Position numbers and translations under genes: made by a program. A DNA stretch of 64,000 bases, taken from NCBI GenBank assembly GCA_965371855.1, contig CBDUZZ010000008.1, forward strand, positions 15,299 through 79,298, read 5' to 3'. Below are positions 45,077 to 55,144 of this stretch, piece after piece (positions within the stretch are counted from its first letter, which is position 1; each line of letters opens with the position of its first letter). The stretch is from JAADEM01 sp965371855. Lineage in GTDB: Bacteria > Bacteroidota > Bacteroidia > Bacteroidales > Marinilabiliaceae. Below the pieces are notes generated by a model. It was given only the letters and a program-made list of their open reading frames with translations. It was not told the origin of the DNA and did not search any database.

Positions 45077-45595
45077 ATGAGAAAAGAAGATAAGAGTACC
45101 ATTATAGATAGCATCGCTGCTAATGTAAGTGAATTTAATCACTTTTATGTGACTGACACCGCCGGCCTTGATGCCGGAGCTACAAGTGATCTGCGTAGAT
45201 TATGCTTTAATAAAGATGTGAAAATGATTGTTGTAAAAAACACCATTTTCAAAAAAGCTTTAGACAAAAGTGAAATTGACTATGCGGAGATCTATTCAAT
45301 TTTGAAAGGCTCGTCAACCGTGCTTTTCAGTAACACAGGTAACGCACCTGCCAAACTGATTAAAGAATTTTCCAAGAAGCATAATAAACCTGTATTAAAA
45401 GGTGCTTTCGTTGAGCAATCAATGTATATTGGTGAAGATCAGTTGGCGGTATTAGTTTCTATCAAGTCTAAGGAAGAGTTGATTGGAGATGTTATCGGAT
45501 TGTTACAATCGCCAATGAAAAATGTTGTTTCGGCCCTTCAATCGGGTGGTTCAACTATTCATGGTATATTAAAAACATTAGGAGAAAAAGAATAA
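45077..45595 (+). CDS. rplJ: 50S ribosomal protein L10
   Basis: L10 of 172 residues, base of the L7/L12 stalk. Features are FYVTDTAGLDAGATSDLRR, KMIVVKNTIFKKAL and the C-terminal helix SPMKNVVSALQSGGSTIHGIL that binds L12 dimers. It lies 22 bp after rplA, too close for the separate L10 leader seen in enterics. Confidence 0.97.
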   Translation: MRKEDKSTIIDSIAANVSEFNHFYVTDTAGLDAGATSDLRRLCFNKDVKMIVVKNTIFKKALDKSEIDYAEIYSILKGSSTVLFSNTGNAPAKLIKEFSKKHNKPVLKGAFVEQSMYIGEDQLAVLVSIKSKEELIGDVIGLLQSPMKNVVSALQSGGSTIHGILKTLGEKE

Positions 45596-45625
45596 AAAGT
45601 AAAAACACAATTAATTTATAGAAAA

Positions 45626-46000
45626 ATGGCAGATATCAAGAAGCTTGCAGAAGAATTGGTAAATTTGACTGTTAAAGATGTTAACGAACTTGCTGGAATA
45701 TTAAAAGAAGAATATGGGATAGAGCCAGCAGCTGCTGCAGTTGCTGTAGCTGGACCGGCTGACGGTGGCGAAGAGGCTGCTGCAGAACAAACCGAATTTG
45801 ATGTGATATTAAAAGCACCAGGTGGTTCTAAATTGGCAATCGTTAAATTGGTTAAAGAGATGACAGGTGTAGGTCTTAAGGATGCAAAAGGACTTGTAGA
45901 TCAAGCTCCTACTGCAATCAAAGAGAAAATATCTAAGGAAGAAGCTGAAGCATTAAAAACTCAATTAGAAGAAGCAGGAGCGGAAGTTGAACTTAAGTAA
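45626..46000 (+). CDS. rplL: 50S ribosomal protein L7/L12
   Basis: Stalk protein of 124 residues. N-terminal dimerisation helices (KKLAEELVNLTVKDVNEL), an Ala/Gly-rich hinge, and the C-terminal factor-binding domain EFDVILKAPGGSKLAIVKLVKE with GLKDAKGLVDQAP. Confidence 0.98.
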   Translation: MADIKKLAEELVNLTVKDVNELAGILKEEYGIEPAAAAVAVAGPADGGEEAAAEQTEFDVILKAPGGSKLAIVKLVKEMTGVGLKDAKGLVDQAPTAIKEKISKEEAEALKTQLEEAGAEVELK

Positions 46001-46025
46001 TCTCATCAATCCTCTCTTAGGATAT

Positions 46026-46061
46026 GGTTTAGGAGTCCGTAATGGATTCCTAAACCTTTTT
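46026..46061 (+). terminator. Terminator/attenuator between rplL and rpoB
   Basis: Stem GGTTTAGGAGTCC paired with GGATTCCTAAACC (one mismatch) is followed by TTTTT. It lies 26 bp after rplL and 40 bp before rpoB, the place where enteric bacteria have a partial attenuator that lowers rpoBC expression relative to ribosomal proteins. Confidence 0.8.
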
Positions 46062-46100
46062 GTGCGTTTATAATTTTAAGTTCAACTAATTTGTTATCAG

Positions 46101-49100
46101 ATGACTCCAAACACTGCCGAAAGAATAAGTTTTGCATCAATAAAGAACCAGCTCAGATATCCGGATCTGCTGGAGGTGCAAGTGAAGTCTTTCCGTGAAT
46201 TTTTTCAATTGGGTTCAACCCTGGAAGAACGGAAACTTGAAAAGTTACATCAGGTATTCAGCGACAATTTCCCTATTTCCGATACACGGAATAACTTTGT
46301 ACTTGAATTCCTAGATTTTTCTGTTGATCCTCCTCGCTATTCCTTACAGGAAAGTATTGAACGAGGATTAACTTATAGTGTACCCCTTAAGGCTAAACTT
46401 AAGTTGTATTGTACTGACCCGGAACATGAAGACTTTGATACTGTTGTTCAGGATGTATATTTGGGTACTATGCCCTATATGACCGATAAAGGAAGTTTTA
46501 TTATTAATGGTGCTGAACGTGTCGTTGTATCTCAATTACATCGTTCTCCGGGAGTATTCTTTGGTAAAAGCATTCATGCTAATGGGACAAAACTCTATTC
46601 TGCCCGAATAATTCCTTTTAGAGGCTCATGGATTGAATTTGCTACTGATATTAACAGTGTCATGTATGCATATATTGATCGTAAAAAGAAATTACCGGTT
46701 ACTACTCTTCTTCGTGCTATTGGTTATGAGGGAGATAAAGATATTCTTGAAATTTTTAATCTTGCTGATGAAGTTAAGGTTAATAAAACCAACTTAAAAA
46801 AAGTTGTAGGTCGAAAACTTGCCGCTCGTGTGTTGAAATCCTGGATTGAGGACTTTGTTGATGAGGATACCGGTGAAGTGGTATCTATTGAGCGTAATGA
46901 AGTGATTATTGACAGGGAGACTGTTATCGAAGAGAATCATATTGAGGAGATTATTGATTCAGGTGCAAAAACTATATTATTGCATAGGGAAGACAAAAAT
47001 CTTTCTGATTATGAAATAATATATAATACACTTCAAAAAGACCCTTGTAACTCTGAAAAAGAGGCAGTAGTTCATATTTACAGACAATTAAGAAATGCCG
47101 AACCACCAGATGAGGGTACTGCTCGTGACGTTATCGATAAACTGTTTTTCTCGGACAAACGTTACGATCTTGGTGATGTTGGACGATTTAGAATAAATAA
47201 GAAATTAAAACTCAGCACCGATTTGGATACTAAGGTGTTGACCAAGGAAGATATTATTGAAATTATCAAATATCTTATTGAACTAATAAATTCAAAGATT
47301 GATGTTGATGATATCGACCATTTAAGTAATCGTAGGGTTCGTACAGTTGGCGAGCAGTTGGGTAACCAGTTTGCCGTAGGTTTAGCTCGTATGGCACGGA
47401 CAATTCGTGAGCGTATGAACGTTCGCGATAATGAGGTGTTTACTCCGGTTGATCTTATTAACAGTAAGACCTTGTCATCGGTGATAAATAGCTTTTTTGG
47501 AACTAATGCATTATCACAGTTTATGGATCAGACCAACCCGTTGGCTGAGATTACCCATAAGCGTCGTATGTCAGCTTTAGGACCAGGTGGTTTATCACGT
47601 GAAAGAGCCGGTTTTGAGGTTCGTGATGTTCACTATACTCACTATGGTCGTTTGTGTCCTATAGAAACACCGGAAGGACCTAATATTGGTTTGATATCTT
47701 CTCTTTGTGTTTTTGCAAAAATCAATGTACTTGGTTTTATCGAAACTCCATATAGGAAAGCTGAAGAAGGAAAAGTTGATTTGACCAACAAAGGTGTTAG
47801 TTATCTTACTGCAGAAGAGGAAGAAGGTATTACTATTGCTCAGGCTAATGCTCCTTTATCTGATGATGGATTTTTCATTAATCCACGTGTGAAAGCACGT
47901 CATGATGGTGATTTTCCGTTGGTAGAGAAAAATGACGTTGCTTTAATGGATGTGGCACCAAACCAGATTGCTTCTGTGGCTGCATCATTAATTCCATTCC
48001 TTGAGCATGATGATGCTAACCGTGCATTGATGGGATCTAACATGATGCGTCAGGCTGTACCTTTGTTACAACCTGAATCACCTATTGTTGGAACAGGTCT
48101 TGAAGGACGTTTAATTCAGGATTCAAGAACTCATGTTACAGCCGAAGGTAATGGCGTAATTGAGTATGTTGATGCTGATGAGATAGTAATAAGATATGAC
48201 TTGACTGATAATGATCGTTTTGTTAGCTTTGAGACTGAAACCAAAAGGTATAAGCTACCTAAATTTCAGAAAACAAACCAGAATACCTGTATTGATTTAC
48301 GGCCTTTGGTCTCTAAGGGAGATAAGGTTGTAGAAGGTCAGATTCTTACTGAAGGATACGCTACACAAAAAGGTGAACTTGGTCTGGGTCGTAACCTGAA
48401 AGTGGCTTTTATGCCCTGGAAAGGATATAACTTTGAGGATGCAATTGTTATTTCTGAGGAATTAGTGAGAAATGATATATTCACTTCTGTTCATATCGAT
48501 GAGTATTCTCTTGAGGTAAGAGATACTAAACGTGGACTCGAAGAGCTTACATCTGACATACCTAATGTTAGCGAAGAAGCTACAAAAGATCTTGATGAAA
48601 ATGGATTGATCAGGGTAGGTGCTCATATCGAGCCCGGTGATATTCTTATTGGTAAAATTACTCCTAAAGGAGAGAGTGATCCTACACCTGAAGAGAAATT
48701 GCTTAGGGCAATATTTGGAGAGAAAGCCGGTGATGTGAAAGATGCTTCATTGAAAGCTTCTCCATCGCTGAAAGGTGTGGTTATTGAGAAAAAACTTTTC
48801 TCCAGAAATATAAAAGATAAAAAATCGAGGTCTGCTGAGAAAGCACAATTAGTCAAGATTGATGAGGGATTTGTAACTGCTACTGAAGATCTGAAAGGAC
48901 GACTTGTGGACAAATTGTTCTCATTGATAAATGGAAAAACATCTCAGGGAGTTAAAGACTATTATAGTGGAGAAATAGTATCTAAAGGAACTAAATTCAC
49001 TCAGAAGATTCTTAATGAAATCAATTATGTTGATGTTAATCCGAATAAATGGACAACAGACAAGGAGAATAATGAACTTATTCAGAAGGCTGTTCATAAC

Positions 49101-49910
49101 TACCGGATGAAATATAAGGAGCTTCAATCAAAAGAGAAACGTCAGAAATACAATATTACCATTGGTGATGAGCTACCACAAGGTATTGTTCAGCTTGCGA
49201 AGGTATATATTGCCAAAAAGCGTAAAATAACTGTTGGTGATAAGATGGCCGGACGTCACGGAAACAAAGGAATTATTTCCAAGATAGTTCGAAAAGAAGA
49301 TATGCCTTTCCTTGAGGACGGCACACCGGTAGATATCGTTTTAAATCCTCTGGGTGTACCTTCAAGAATGAACCTTGGACAGATTTATGAAACTGTACTT
49401 GGATGGGCAGGTCAGGTATTGGGTGTGAAGTTTGCAACTCCCATTTTTGATGGTGCTAAACTTGAAGACCTTACGAGTTATGCTGATAAAGCAGGAATTC
49501 CTCAATTTGGAAAAACCTATCTTTATGATGGAGGTACAGGACGAAAGTTTGATCAACCTGCTACTGTCGGAGTTATCTATATGTTGAAACTTGGGCACAT
49601 GGTTGAAGATAAGATGCATGCAAGGTCTATCGGCCCATACTCTCTTATTACTCAACAACCTTTGGGTGGTAAAGCCCAGTTTGGTGGTCAGAGATTTGGA
49701 GAGATGGAAGTATGGGCGCTTGAGGCGTTTGGTGCTTCTAATGTTCTTCAGGAGATTCTTACCATTAAATCGGATGATGTTATAGGACGTGCAAAAGCTT
49801 ATGAAGCAATTGTAAAAGGTGATCCAATGCCACAACCCGGCATACCGGAATCACTAAATGTGTTGCTTCATGAGATGCGAGGATTAGGTTTGAGTATAAA
49901 CCTGGATTAA
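46101..49910 (+). CDS. rpoB: RNA polymerase beta subunit
   Basis: Catalytic-core subunit of 1269 residues, the usual Bacteroidota size. The rifampicin pocket reads SQFMDQTNPLAEITHKRRMS followed by ALGPGGL, with no canonical resistance change. The conserved YNFEDAIVISE and GRHGNKGIISK active-site segments and the end MRGLGLSINLD are present. Confidence 0.98.
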   Translation: MTPNTAERISFASIKNQLRYPDLLEVQVKSFREFFQLGSTLEERKLEKLHQVFSDNFPISDTRNNFVLEFLDFSVDPPRYSLQESIERGLTYSVPLKAKLKLYCTDPEHEDFDTVVQDVYLGTMPYMTDKGSFIINGAERVVVSQLHRSPGVFFGKSIHANGTKLYSARIIPFRGSWIEFATDINSVMYAYIDRKKKLPVTTLLRAIGYEGDKDILEIFNLADEVKVNKTNLKKVVGRKLAARVLKSWIEDFVDEDTGEVVSIERNEVIIDRETVIEENHIEEIIDSGAKTILLHREDKNLSDYEIIYNTLQKDPCNSEKEAVVHIYRQLRNAEPPDEGTARDVIDKLFFSDKRYDLGDVGRFRINKKLKLSTDLDTKVLTKEDIIEIIKYLIELINSKIDVDDIDHLSNRRVRTVGEQLGNQFAVGLARMARTIRERMNVRDNEVFTPVDLINSKTLSSVINSFFGTNALSQFMDQTNPLAEITHKRRMSALGPGGLSRERAGFEVRDVHYTHYGRLCPIETPEGPNIGLISSLCVFAKINVLGFIETPYRKAEEGKVDLTNKGVSYLTAEEEEGITIAQANAPLSDDGFFINPRVKARHDGDFPLVEKNDVALMDVAPNQIASVAASLIPFLEHDDANRALMGSNMMRQAVPLLQPESPIVGTGLEGRLIQDSRTHVTAEGNGVIEYVDADEIVIRYDLTDNDRFVSFETETKRYKLPKFQKTNQNTCIDLRPLVSKGDKVVEGQILTEGYATQKGELGLGRNLKVAFMPWKGYNFEDAIVISEELVRNDIFTSVHIDEYSLEVRDTKRGLEELTSDIPNVSEEATKDLDENGLIRVGAHIEPGDILIGKITPKGESDPTPEEKLLRAIFGEKAGDVKDASLKASPSLKGVVIEKKLFSRNIKDKKSRSAEKAQLVKIDEGFVTATEDLKGRLVDKLFSLINGKTSQGVKDYYSGEIVSKGTKFTQKILNEINYVDVNPNKWTTDKENNELIQKAVHNYRMKYKELQSKEKRQKYNITIGDELPQGIVQLAKVYIAKKRKITVGDKMAGRHGNKGIISKIVRKEDMPFLEDGTPVDIVLNPLGVPSRMNLGQIYETVLGWAGQVLGVKFATPIFDGAKLEDLTSYADKAGIPQFGKTYLYDGGTGRKFDQPATVGVIYMLKLGHMVEDKMHARSIGPYSLITQQPLGGKAQFGGQRFGEMEVWALEAFGASNVLQEILTIKSDDVIGRAKAYEAIVKGDPMPQPGIPESLNVLLHEMRGLGLSINLD

Positions 49911-49982
49911 GATTTACATAAGTAAATATTGCATTGCAGTATTTACTTTTAGTTATTGTTAAAATATTTTATTCGACTCTAT

Positions 49983-52900
49983 ATGGCTTTCAGAAGAGAT
50001 CAGAAAAACAAAGGGAACTTTACTAAAATATCAATTGGACTTGCCTCACCGGAAGAAATTTTGGAAATGTCAAGTGGTGAAGTACTCAAACCGGAGACGA
50101 TTAATTACCGTACTTATAAACCTGAAAGGGATGGATTGTTCTGTGAAAGAATTTTCGGCCCGGTGAAAGATTATGAGTGTCATTGTGGTAAATATAAGCG
50201 TATCCGTTATCGTGGTATTGTATGTGATAGGTGTGGTGTTGAAGTTACTGAGAAGAAAGTTCGTCGCGAACGTACGGGACATATTCAACTTGTTGTTCCT
50301 GTAGCTCACATCTGGTACTTTAAATCATTGCCAAATAAAATAGGTTATCTTCTTGGATTACCTACTAAAAAACTTGATACAATCATCTATTACGAGAGAT
50401 ATGTGGTTATTGAACCGGGTATTAAAGCTGAAGATGGTGTCAAGCGCATGGACTTTTTAACTGAAGAGGAGTATCTGGACATACTGGAAACTCTTCCTAA
50501 AGACAATCAGCATCTTGATGATGATGATCCTAACAAGTTCATCGCAAGGATGGGAGCTGATGCTCTTGCAATGCTCTTATCGCGAATTAAACTGGATGAG
50601 TTGTCTTATGATTTAAGACATAAAGCAAACACAGAAACTTCTCAGCAGCGAAAAAATGAGGCTCTAAAGCGTCTGGGTGTTGTTGAGTCGTTCCGTAAAT
50701 CTAAAGGTGTAAACAGACCTGAATGGATGATTATTAAGGTCGTTCCAGTTATTCCGCCTGAATTGAGACCTTTGGTACCGTTGGATGGTGGTCGTTTTGC
50801 AACATCCGATCTTAACGACTTGTATCGTAGAGTTATCATACGTAACAACAGATTAAAAAGATTGATAGAGATAAAAGCTCCCGAAGTAATTCTTCGTAAC
50901 GAGAAGAGGATGCTTCAGGAAGCGGTAGATTCATTGTTTGATAATTCAAGAAAATCGAACGCAGTTAAGACCGACTCTAACCGTCCTTTAAAATCGCTTA
51001 GTGATAGTTTGAAAGGGAAACAAGGTCGTTTCCGTCAAAACTTGCTTGGTAAAAGGGTTGATTATTCGGCACGTTCGGTAATTGTTGTAGGACCTGAACT
51101 GAGAATGCACGAATGCGGTATTCCTAAAGGGATGGCTGCTGAGTTGTACAAGCCTTTTATCATTCGGAAGATGATTGAAAGAGGTATTGTTAAAACAGTT
51201 AAGTCTGCTAAAAAAATTGTTGACAGGAAAGATCCTGTTGTTTGGGATATTCTTGAGAATGTTCTAAGAGGGCATCCGGTAATGTTAAACCGTGCTCCAA
51301 CATTGCACCGTTTGGGTATTCAGGCATTTCAGCCAAAACTGATTGAAGGTAAAGCTATTCAGTTGCACCCGCTTGCTTGTGCTGCGTTTAATGCTGACTT
51401 TGATGGTGACCAGATGGCGGTTCACTTGCCTTTGGGTAATGCTGCAATTCTGGAAACACAGATGTTAATGCTGGCTTCCCAGAATATTTTGAATCCTGCC
51501 AACGGTGCTCCTATTACCGTACCTTCACAGGATATGGTACTTGGATTGTACTATATGACCAAAGCACGTTCCGGTATTCAGGGAGAGGGATTAACTTTTT
51601 ATTCTCCACAGGAAGCTGAGATTGCTTATAACGAAGGCAGGGTTGGTCTGCATGCTCAGGTTAAGGTTAGAACTTATGATCTTAACGATGAGGGTGAACA
51701 GGAATTGAAACTTATAGAGACAACTGCTGGTCGTATACTATTTAATAAGAAGGTTCCTAAAGAGGTGGGATACATTAATGAATTGCTTACCAAAAGGTCT
51801 TTACGTGATATTATTGGTAATGTTCAGAAGGTTTGTGGTATTCCGCGAACAGCCGACTTCCTTGATGATATAAAAAATCTTGGTTATCATATGGCCTTTG
51901 AAGGAGGTTTGTCGTTTAATCTTGAGGATGTGATTATTCCGGCTGCGAAAGAAAAATTAGTTGCCGGTGGTTATGCTGAGGTTGAGGAGGTGTTGAATAA
52001 CTATAACATGGGGTTAATTACCAATAATGAAAGATATAATCAGATTATTGATATTTGGACTCATGTAAATGCTCGACTAACTCAAACCGTAATGACACAA
52101 TTGAGTGAAGACCAGCAAGGTTTTAACCCGGTATATATGATGCTTGATTCAGGTGCAAGGGGCTCTAAAGAGCAGATTCGTCAGCTTTCTGGTATGAGAG
52201 GATTGATGGCGAAACCACAAAAATCAGGTGCTCAAGGTGGTCAGATTATTGAGAATCCGATTTTATCCAACTTTAAAGAGGGACTATCGGTGTTAGAGTA
52301 CTTTATCTCTACTCACGGAGCCCGTAAAGGTTTGGCTGATACAGCTCTGAAAACAGCTGATGCCGGTTATCTTACTCGTCGTTTGGTTGATGTTTCTCAG
52401 GATGTTGTTATTTTGGAAAAAGACTGTGGTACTCTTAGAGGCCTTATAGCTACAGCTGTTAAGAATAACGAAGAGACTGTTGTTTCACTTGGTGAGAGAA
52501 TTCTTGGACGCGTTTGTGTTCACGATATTTATCATCCAAATTCAGGAGAATTGATAATAAAATCAGGAGAGGAGATTTCAGAAGAAATTTCTCAAGTGAT
52601 AGAAGAGTCCCCTATTGAGCGTGTTGAAATACGTTCCGTTTTGACCTGTGAGTCGAAAAGGGGTGTATGTGGTAAATGTTATGGACGTAATCTGGCAACT
52701 GGACAGAAGGTTCAGAAAGGTGAAGCTGTTGGAGTAATTGCTGCACAGTCTATCGGAGAACCGGGTACTCAGTTGACTCTTCGTACATTCCACGTTGGAG
52801 GTACTGCATCAAATATTACATCAGAGAGTAACATTACTTCTAAGTATGATGGTATTGTTGAAATTGATGAACTGAGAACTGTTTCTCACAAACCTGAGGA

Positions 52901-54260
52901 TGGTAAAAAAGTTGATGTTGTAATTGGTCGATTGGCTGAATTGCGCATACTTGATGAAAATACAAGGATTGCTCTAACAACACATACAATCCCTTATGGT
53001 GCCAACCTTTTTATTAAGAATGGTACTATGGTTAAGAAAGGTACTGTTATCTGTGAGTGGGATCCATATAACGCAGTTCTCGTAACTGAGAAGTCAGGTT
53101 CGGTTTCTTTTGAAAATCTTATTGATGGAGTTACATTTAAAGAGGAGTCTGATGAACAAACAGGTTTCCGTGAAAAATTAATCATCGAAACCAGAGATAA
53201 AACAAAGAACCCTTCATTACGAATTCTTAATGAAGAAGGAACTGTTTTAAAGAATTATAACTTACCGGTAGGTGCTCGTATCTCTCTTGTTGATGGAGAT
53301 GTAATGAAACAGGGTGAGATTATTGCTAAGATACCGAGAGTTGTTGGTAAAGCTGGTGATATCACCGGTGGTTTGCCCAGGGTAACAGAGCTGTTTGAAG
53401 CACGTAATCCTAGTAATCCTGCCGTGGTTTCAGAGATTGATGGTGAAGTTGCTTTTGGAAAAATCAAGCGTGGTAATCGTGAGATAATTGTAACAGCAAA
53501 GAATGGTCAGGTAAAAAAATATCTTGTATCTCTTTCTAAACAGATTCTTGTTCAGGAAAATGATTATATTCGTGCAGGCATACCACTATCTGATGGAGCT
53601 ACTACACCTGCTGATATTTTGGCAATTAAAGGGCCTACCGCTGTTCAGGAGTATATCGTGAATGAGGTTCAGGATGTATATCGTTTACAGGGGGTGAAAA
53701 TCAATGATAAACATTTTGAAATTATTGTTCGTCAGATGATGCGTAAAGTTGCCATTGCAGATTCAGGTGATACTAAATTCCTTGAAAAGCAGATTGTTGA
53801 CAAGATCGTATTTATGGAAGAGAATGACGACATCTGGGGAAAGAAAGTAATTGAAGATCAAGGTGATTCGCAAGTGCTTTTAGCAGGAATGATAGTGACA
53901 GCCAGAAGGTTAAGAGATGAAAACTCACAGTTGAAACGTAAAGATTTGAAACTTGTTTCTTTTCGCGATGCTGTACCAGCTACCTCTAGTCAGGTATTGC
54001 AGGGAATTACAAGAGCTGCTCTTCAAACAAAAAGTTTCATGTCTGCTGCTTCGTTCCAGGAAACAACTAAAGTACTGAATGAAGCTGCTATTCAGGGTAA
54101 AGTTGACACTCTTGATGGCTTGAAAGAAAATGTTATTTGTGGACACTTAATTCCTGCCGGTACAGGACTTCGTGAATATCCGAACATAATTGTCGGCTCT
54201 AAAGAGGAGTATGATAGATTTGTGAAAGTTGACGAGGAGAGTACTGAAGAGGTTGAGTAA
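49983..54260 (+). CDS. rpoC: RNA polymerase beta' subunit
   Basis: Catalytic subunit of 1425 residues. ATG 49983 (MAFRRDQKNKGNF) is preferred to the upstream TTG at 49956. N-terminal zinc ligands lie in CHCGKYKRIRYRGIVCDRCG; the catalytic magnesium loop is NADFDGDQMAVH; the second zinc site is in CESKRGVCGKCYGRNL; and GEPGTQLTLRTFHVGG marks the trigger-loop neighbourhood. It starts 72 bp after rpoB and ends before a strong terminator. Confidence 0.98.
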   Translation: MAFRRDQKNKGNFTKISIGLASPEEILEMSSGEVLKPETINYRTYKPERDGLFCERIFGPVKDYECHCGKYKRIRYRGIVCDRCGVEVTEKKVRRERTGHIQLVVPVAHIWYFKSLPNKIGYLLGLPTKKLDTIIYYERYVVIEPGIKAEDGVKRMDFLTEEEYLDILETLPKDNQHLDDDDPNKFIARMGADALAMLLSRIKLDELSYDLRHKANTETSQQRKNEALKRLGVVESFRKSKGVNRPEWMIIKVVPVIPPELRPLVPLDGGRFATSDLNDLYRRVIIRNNRLKRLIEIKAPEVILRNEKRMLQEAVDSLFDNSRKSNAVKTDSNRPLKSLSDSLKGKQGRFRQNLLGKRVDYSARSVIVVGPELRMHECGIPKGMAAELYKPFIIRKMIERGIVKTVKSAKKIVDRKDPVVWDILENVLRGHPVMLNRAPTLHRLGIQAFQPKLIEGKAIQLHPLACAAFNADFDGDQMAVHLPLGNAAILETQMLMLASQNILNPANGAPITVPSQDMVLGLYYMTKARSGIQGEGLTFYSPQEAEIAYNEGRVGLHAQVKVRTYDLNDEGEQELKLIETTAGRILFNKKVPKEVGYINELLTKRSLRDIIGNVQKVCGIPRTADFLDDIKNLGYHMAFEGGLSFNLEDVIIPAAKEKLVAGGYAEVEEVLNNYNMGLITNNERYNQIIDIWTHVNARLTQTVMTQLSEDQQGFNPVYMMLDSGARGSKEQIRQLSGMRGLMAKPQKSGAQGGQIIENPILSNFKEGLSVLEYFISTHGARKGLADTALKTADAGYLTRRLVDVSQDVVILEKDCGTLRGLIATAVKNNEETVVSLGERILGRVCVHDIYHPNSGELIIKSGEEISEEISQVIEESPIERVEIRSVLTCESKRGVCGKCYGRNLATGQKVQKGEAVGVIAAQSIGEPGTQLTLRTFHVGGTASNITSESNITSKYDGIVEIDELRTVSHKPEDGKKVDVVIGRLAELRILDENTRIALTTHTIPYGANLFIKNGTMVKKGTVICEWDPYNAVLVTEKSGSVSFENLIDGVTFKEESDEQTGFREKLIIETRDKTKNPSLRILNEEGTVLKNYNLPVGARISLVDGDVMKQGEIIAKIPRVVGKAGDITGGLPRVTELFEARNPSNPAVVSEIDGEVAFGKIKRGNREIIVTAKNGQVKKYLVSLSKQILVQENDYIRAGIPLSDGATTPADILAIKGPTAVQEYIVNEVQDVYRLQGVKINDKHFEIIVRQMMRKVAIADSGDTKFLEKQIVDKIVFMEENDDIWGKKVIEDQGDSQVLLAGMIVTARRLRDENSQLKRKDLKLVSFRDAVPATSSQVLQGITRAALQTKSFMSAASFQETTKVLNEAAIQGKVDTLDGLKENVICGHLIPAGTGLREYPNIIVGSKEEYDRFVKVDEESTEEVE

Positions 54261-54281
54261 ACTATTATAAAACTGAAAGTG

Positions 54282-54318
54282 AAAAAGGGGAAGCACATTT
54301 GTGTCTTCCCCTTTTTTA
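54282..54318 (+). terminator. Intrinsic terminator after rpoC
   Basis: AAAAGGGGAAG(C)ACA pairs with TGT(C)TTCCCCTTTT, then T-run. It begins 21 bp after the rpoC stop. The remaining gap to 54577 holds a REP-like element. Confidence 0.92.
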
Positions 54319-54387
54319 TTTAAAAAGTTATTAGTAATATTATCTTTTAACTAATTTAACGGTTTAATAAGAGACTGTCCAAAAAGT

Positions 54388-54512
54388 CGTCATTCCGAGC
54401 GGAGCGAAGCCTGCCTGCAGCAGGCAGGGAATCTTACAAAGCAAAGCTGCTGTAATTCAACAGATTGCTTCTTTCCCAATGTTTGGGACAGGCAGTTCCT
54501 TATAGCAATGAC
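54388..54512. repeat. REP-like dispersed element with two nested palindromes (copy 2)
   Basis: A 125-bp relative of the element at 18197. It starts CGTCATTCCGAGCG and ends CAATGACA (one base off the inverted end). CCTGCCTGCAGCAGGCAGG sits at 54410-54428, right after GAGCGAAG and at a different internal site from copy 1. TCCCAA-TGT-TTGGGA sits at 54474-54488. Confidence 0.8.
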
Positions 54513-54577
54513 ATCAAGTTTTTATTTTTTGACGCTCACACAAAGACTAACTATCGAATAATATAAAAAATACAGTT

Positions 54578-54904
54578 ATGGAAGAGAAGAAAAAAACTCA
54601 AAATCAATTGAACATTGAGTTGAATGAAGAAGTAGCACAGGGGGTATATTCTAACCTGGCAATTATTACTCATTCACCATCTGAATTTGTTATTGATTTT
54701 GTACGTATCATGCCGGGAGTTCCTAAAGCTCCGGTTAAATCAAGGATTATTTTAACTCCTGAACATGCCAAGCGTTTGATGATGGCTTTAAAAGACAATA
54801 TTAAAAGGTATGAGTCACTGCATGGACCTATCAAGAATGTTGATGACCATGGTGGAGGCCCGGTTATGCCTATGAATTTTGGGGTGCCACCTGCCGAAGC
54901 GTAA
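54578..54904 (+). CDS. DUF3467 protein
   Basis: Conserved protein of 108 residues recognised as DUF3467 from NIELNEEVAQGVYSNLAII, SEFVIDFVRIMPG and SRIILTPEHAKRLMMALKDNI-type segments. The function is unknown. It has no signal peptide or membrane segment and ends in a flexible Gly/Pro/Met tail. It is often found near rpoBC in Bacteroidota as I recall, but here it is separated by a terminator and a repeat, so it is probably transcribed on its own. Confidence 0.9.
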   Translation: MEEKKKTQNQLNIELNEEVAQGVYSNLAIITHSPSEFVIDFVRIMPGVPKAPVKSRIILTPEHAKRLMMALKDNIKRYESLHGPIKNVDDHGGGPVMPMNFGVPPAEA

Positions 54905-55144
54905 TTGGATGTAAGGATGTTTGGATTTTCGATGTACGATGTTGGATGCGGAGCGATAGCGAAGTCCCGAATATCGGGATGCGATGTTTGGATTTATGAT
55001 GTTTATAAAGAATTCCCCTCCTCGGAGAGCCTGTCCCGTTGATATAACAGGAGGTTAGGGGTGGGTGAAGATATAATTAATGGATTTTATAATCTATGAT
55101 TAAGATGTTGTCCATTGTAGATATTTCTAATTATTGTTATTATT
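54905..55144. repeat. Repeat debris between DUF3467 and namZ
   Basis: Short direct repeats of GGATGTTTGGATTT/GATGT type surround a partial REP-like piece, GGAGCGATAGCGAAG. The palindrome TCCCGAATATCGGGA (54965-54979) follows directly. A second inverted motif, CCCCTCCTC...GGAGGTTAGGGG, lies at about 55016-55061. No gene is seen. Confidence 0.65.
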
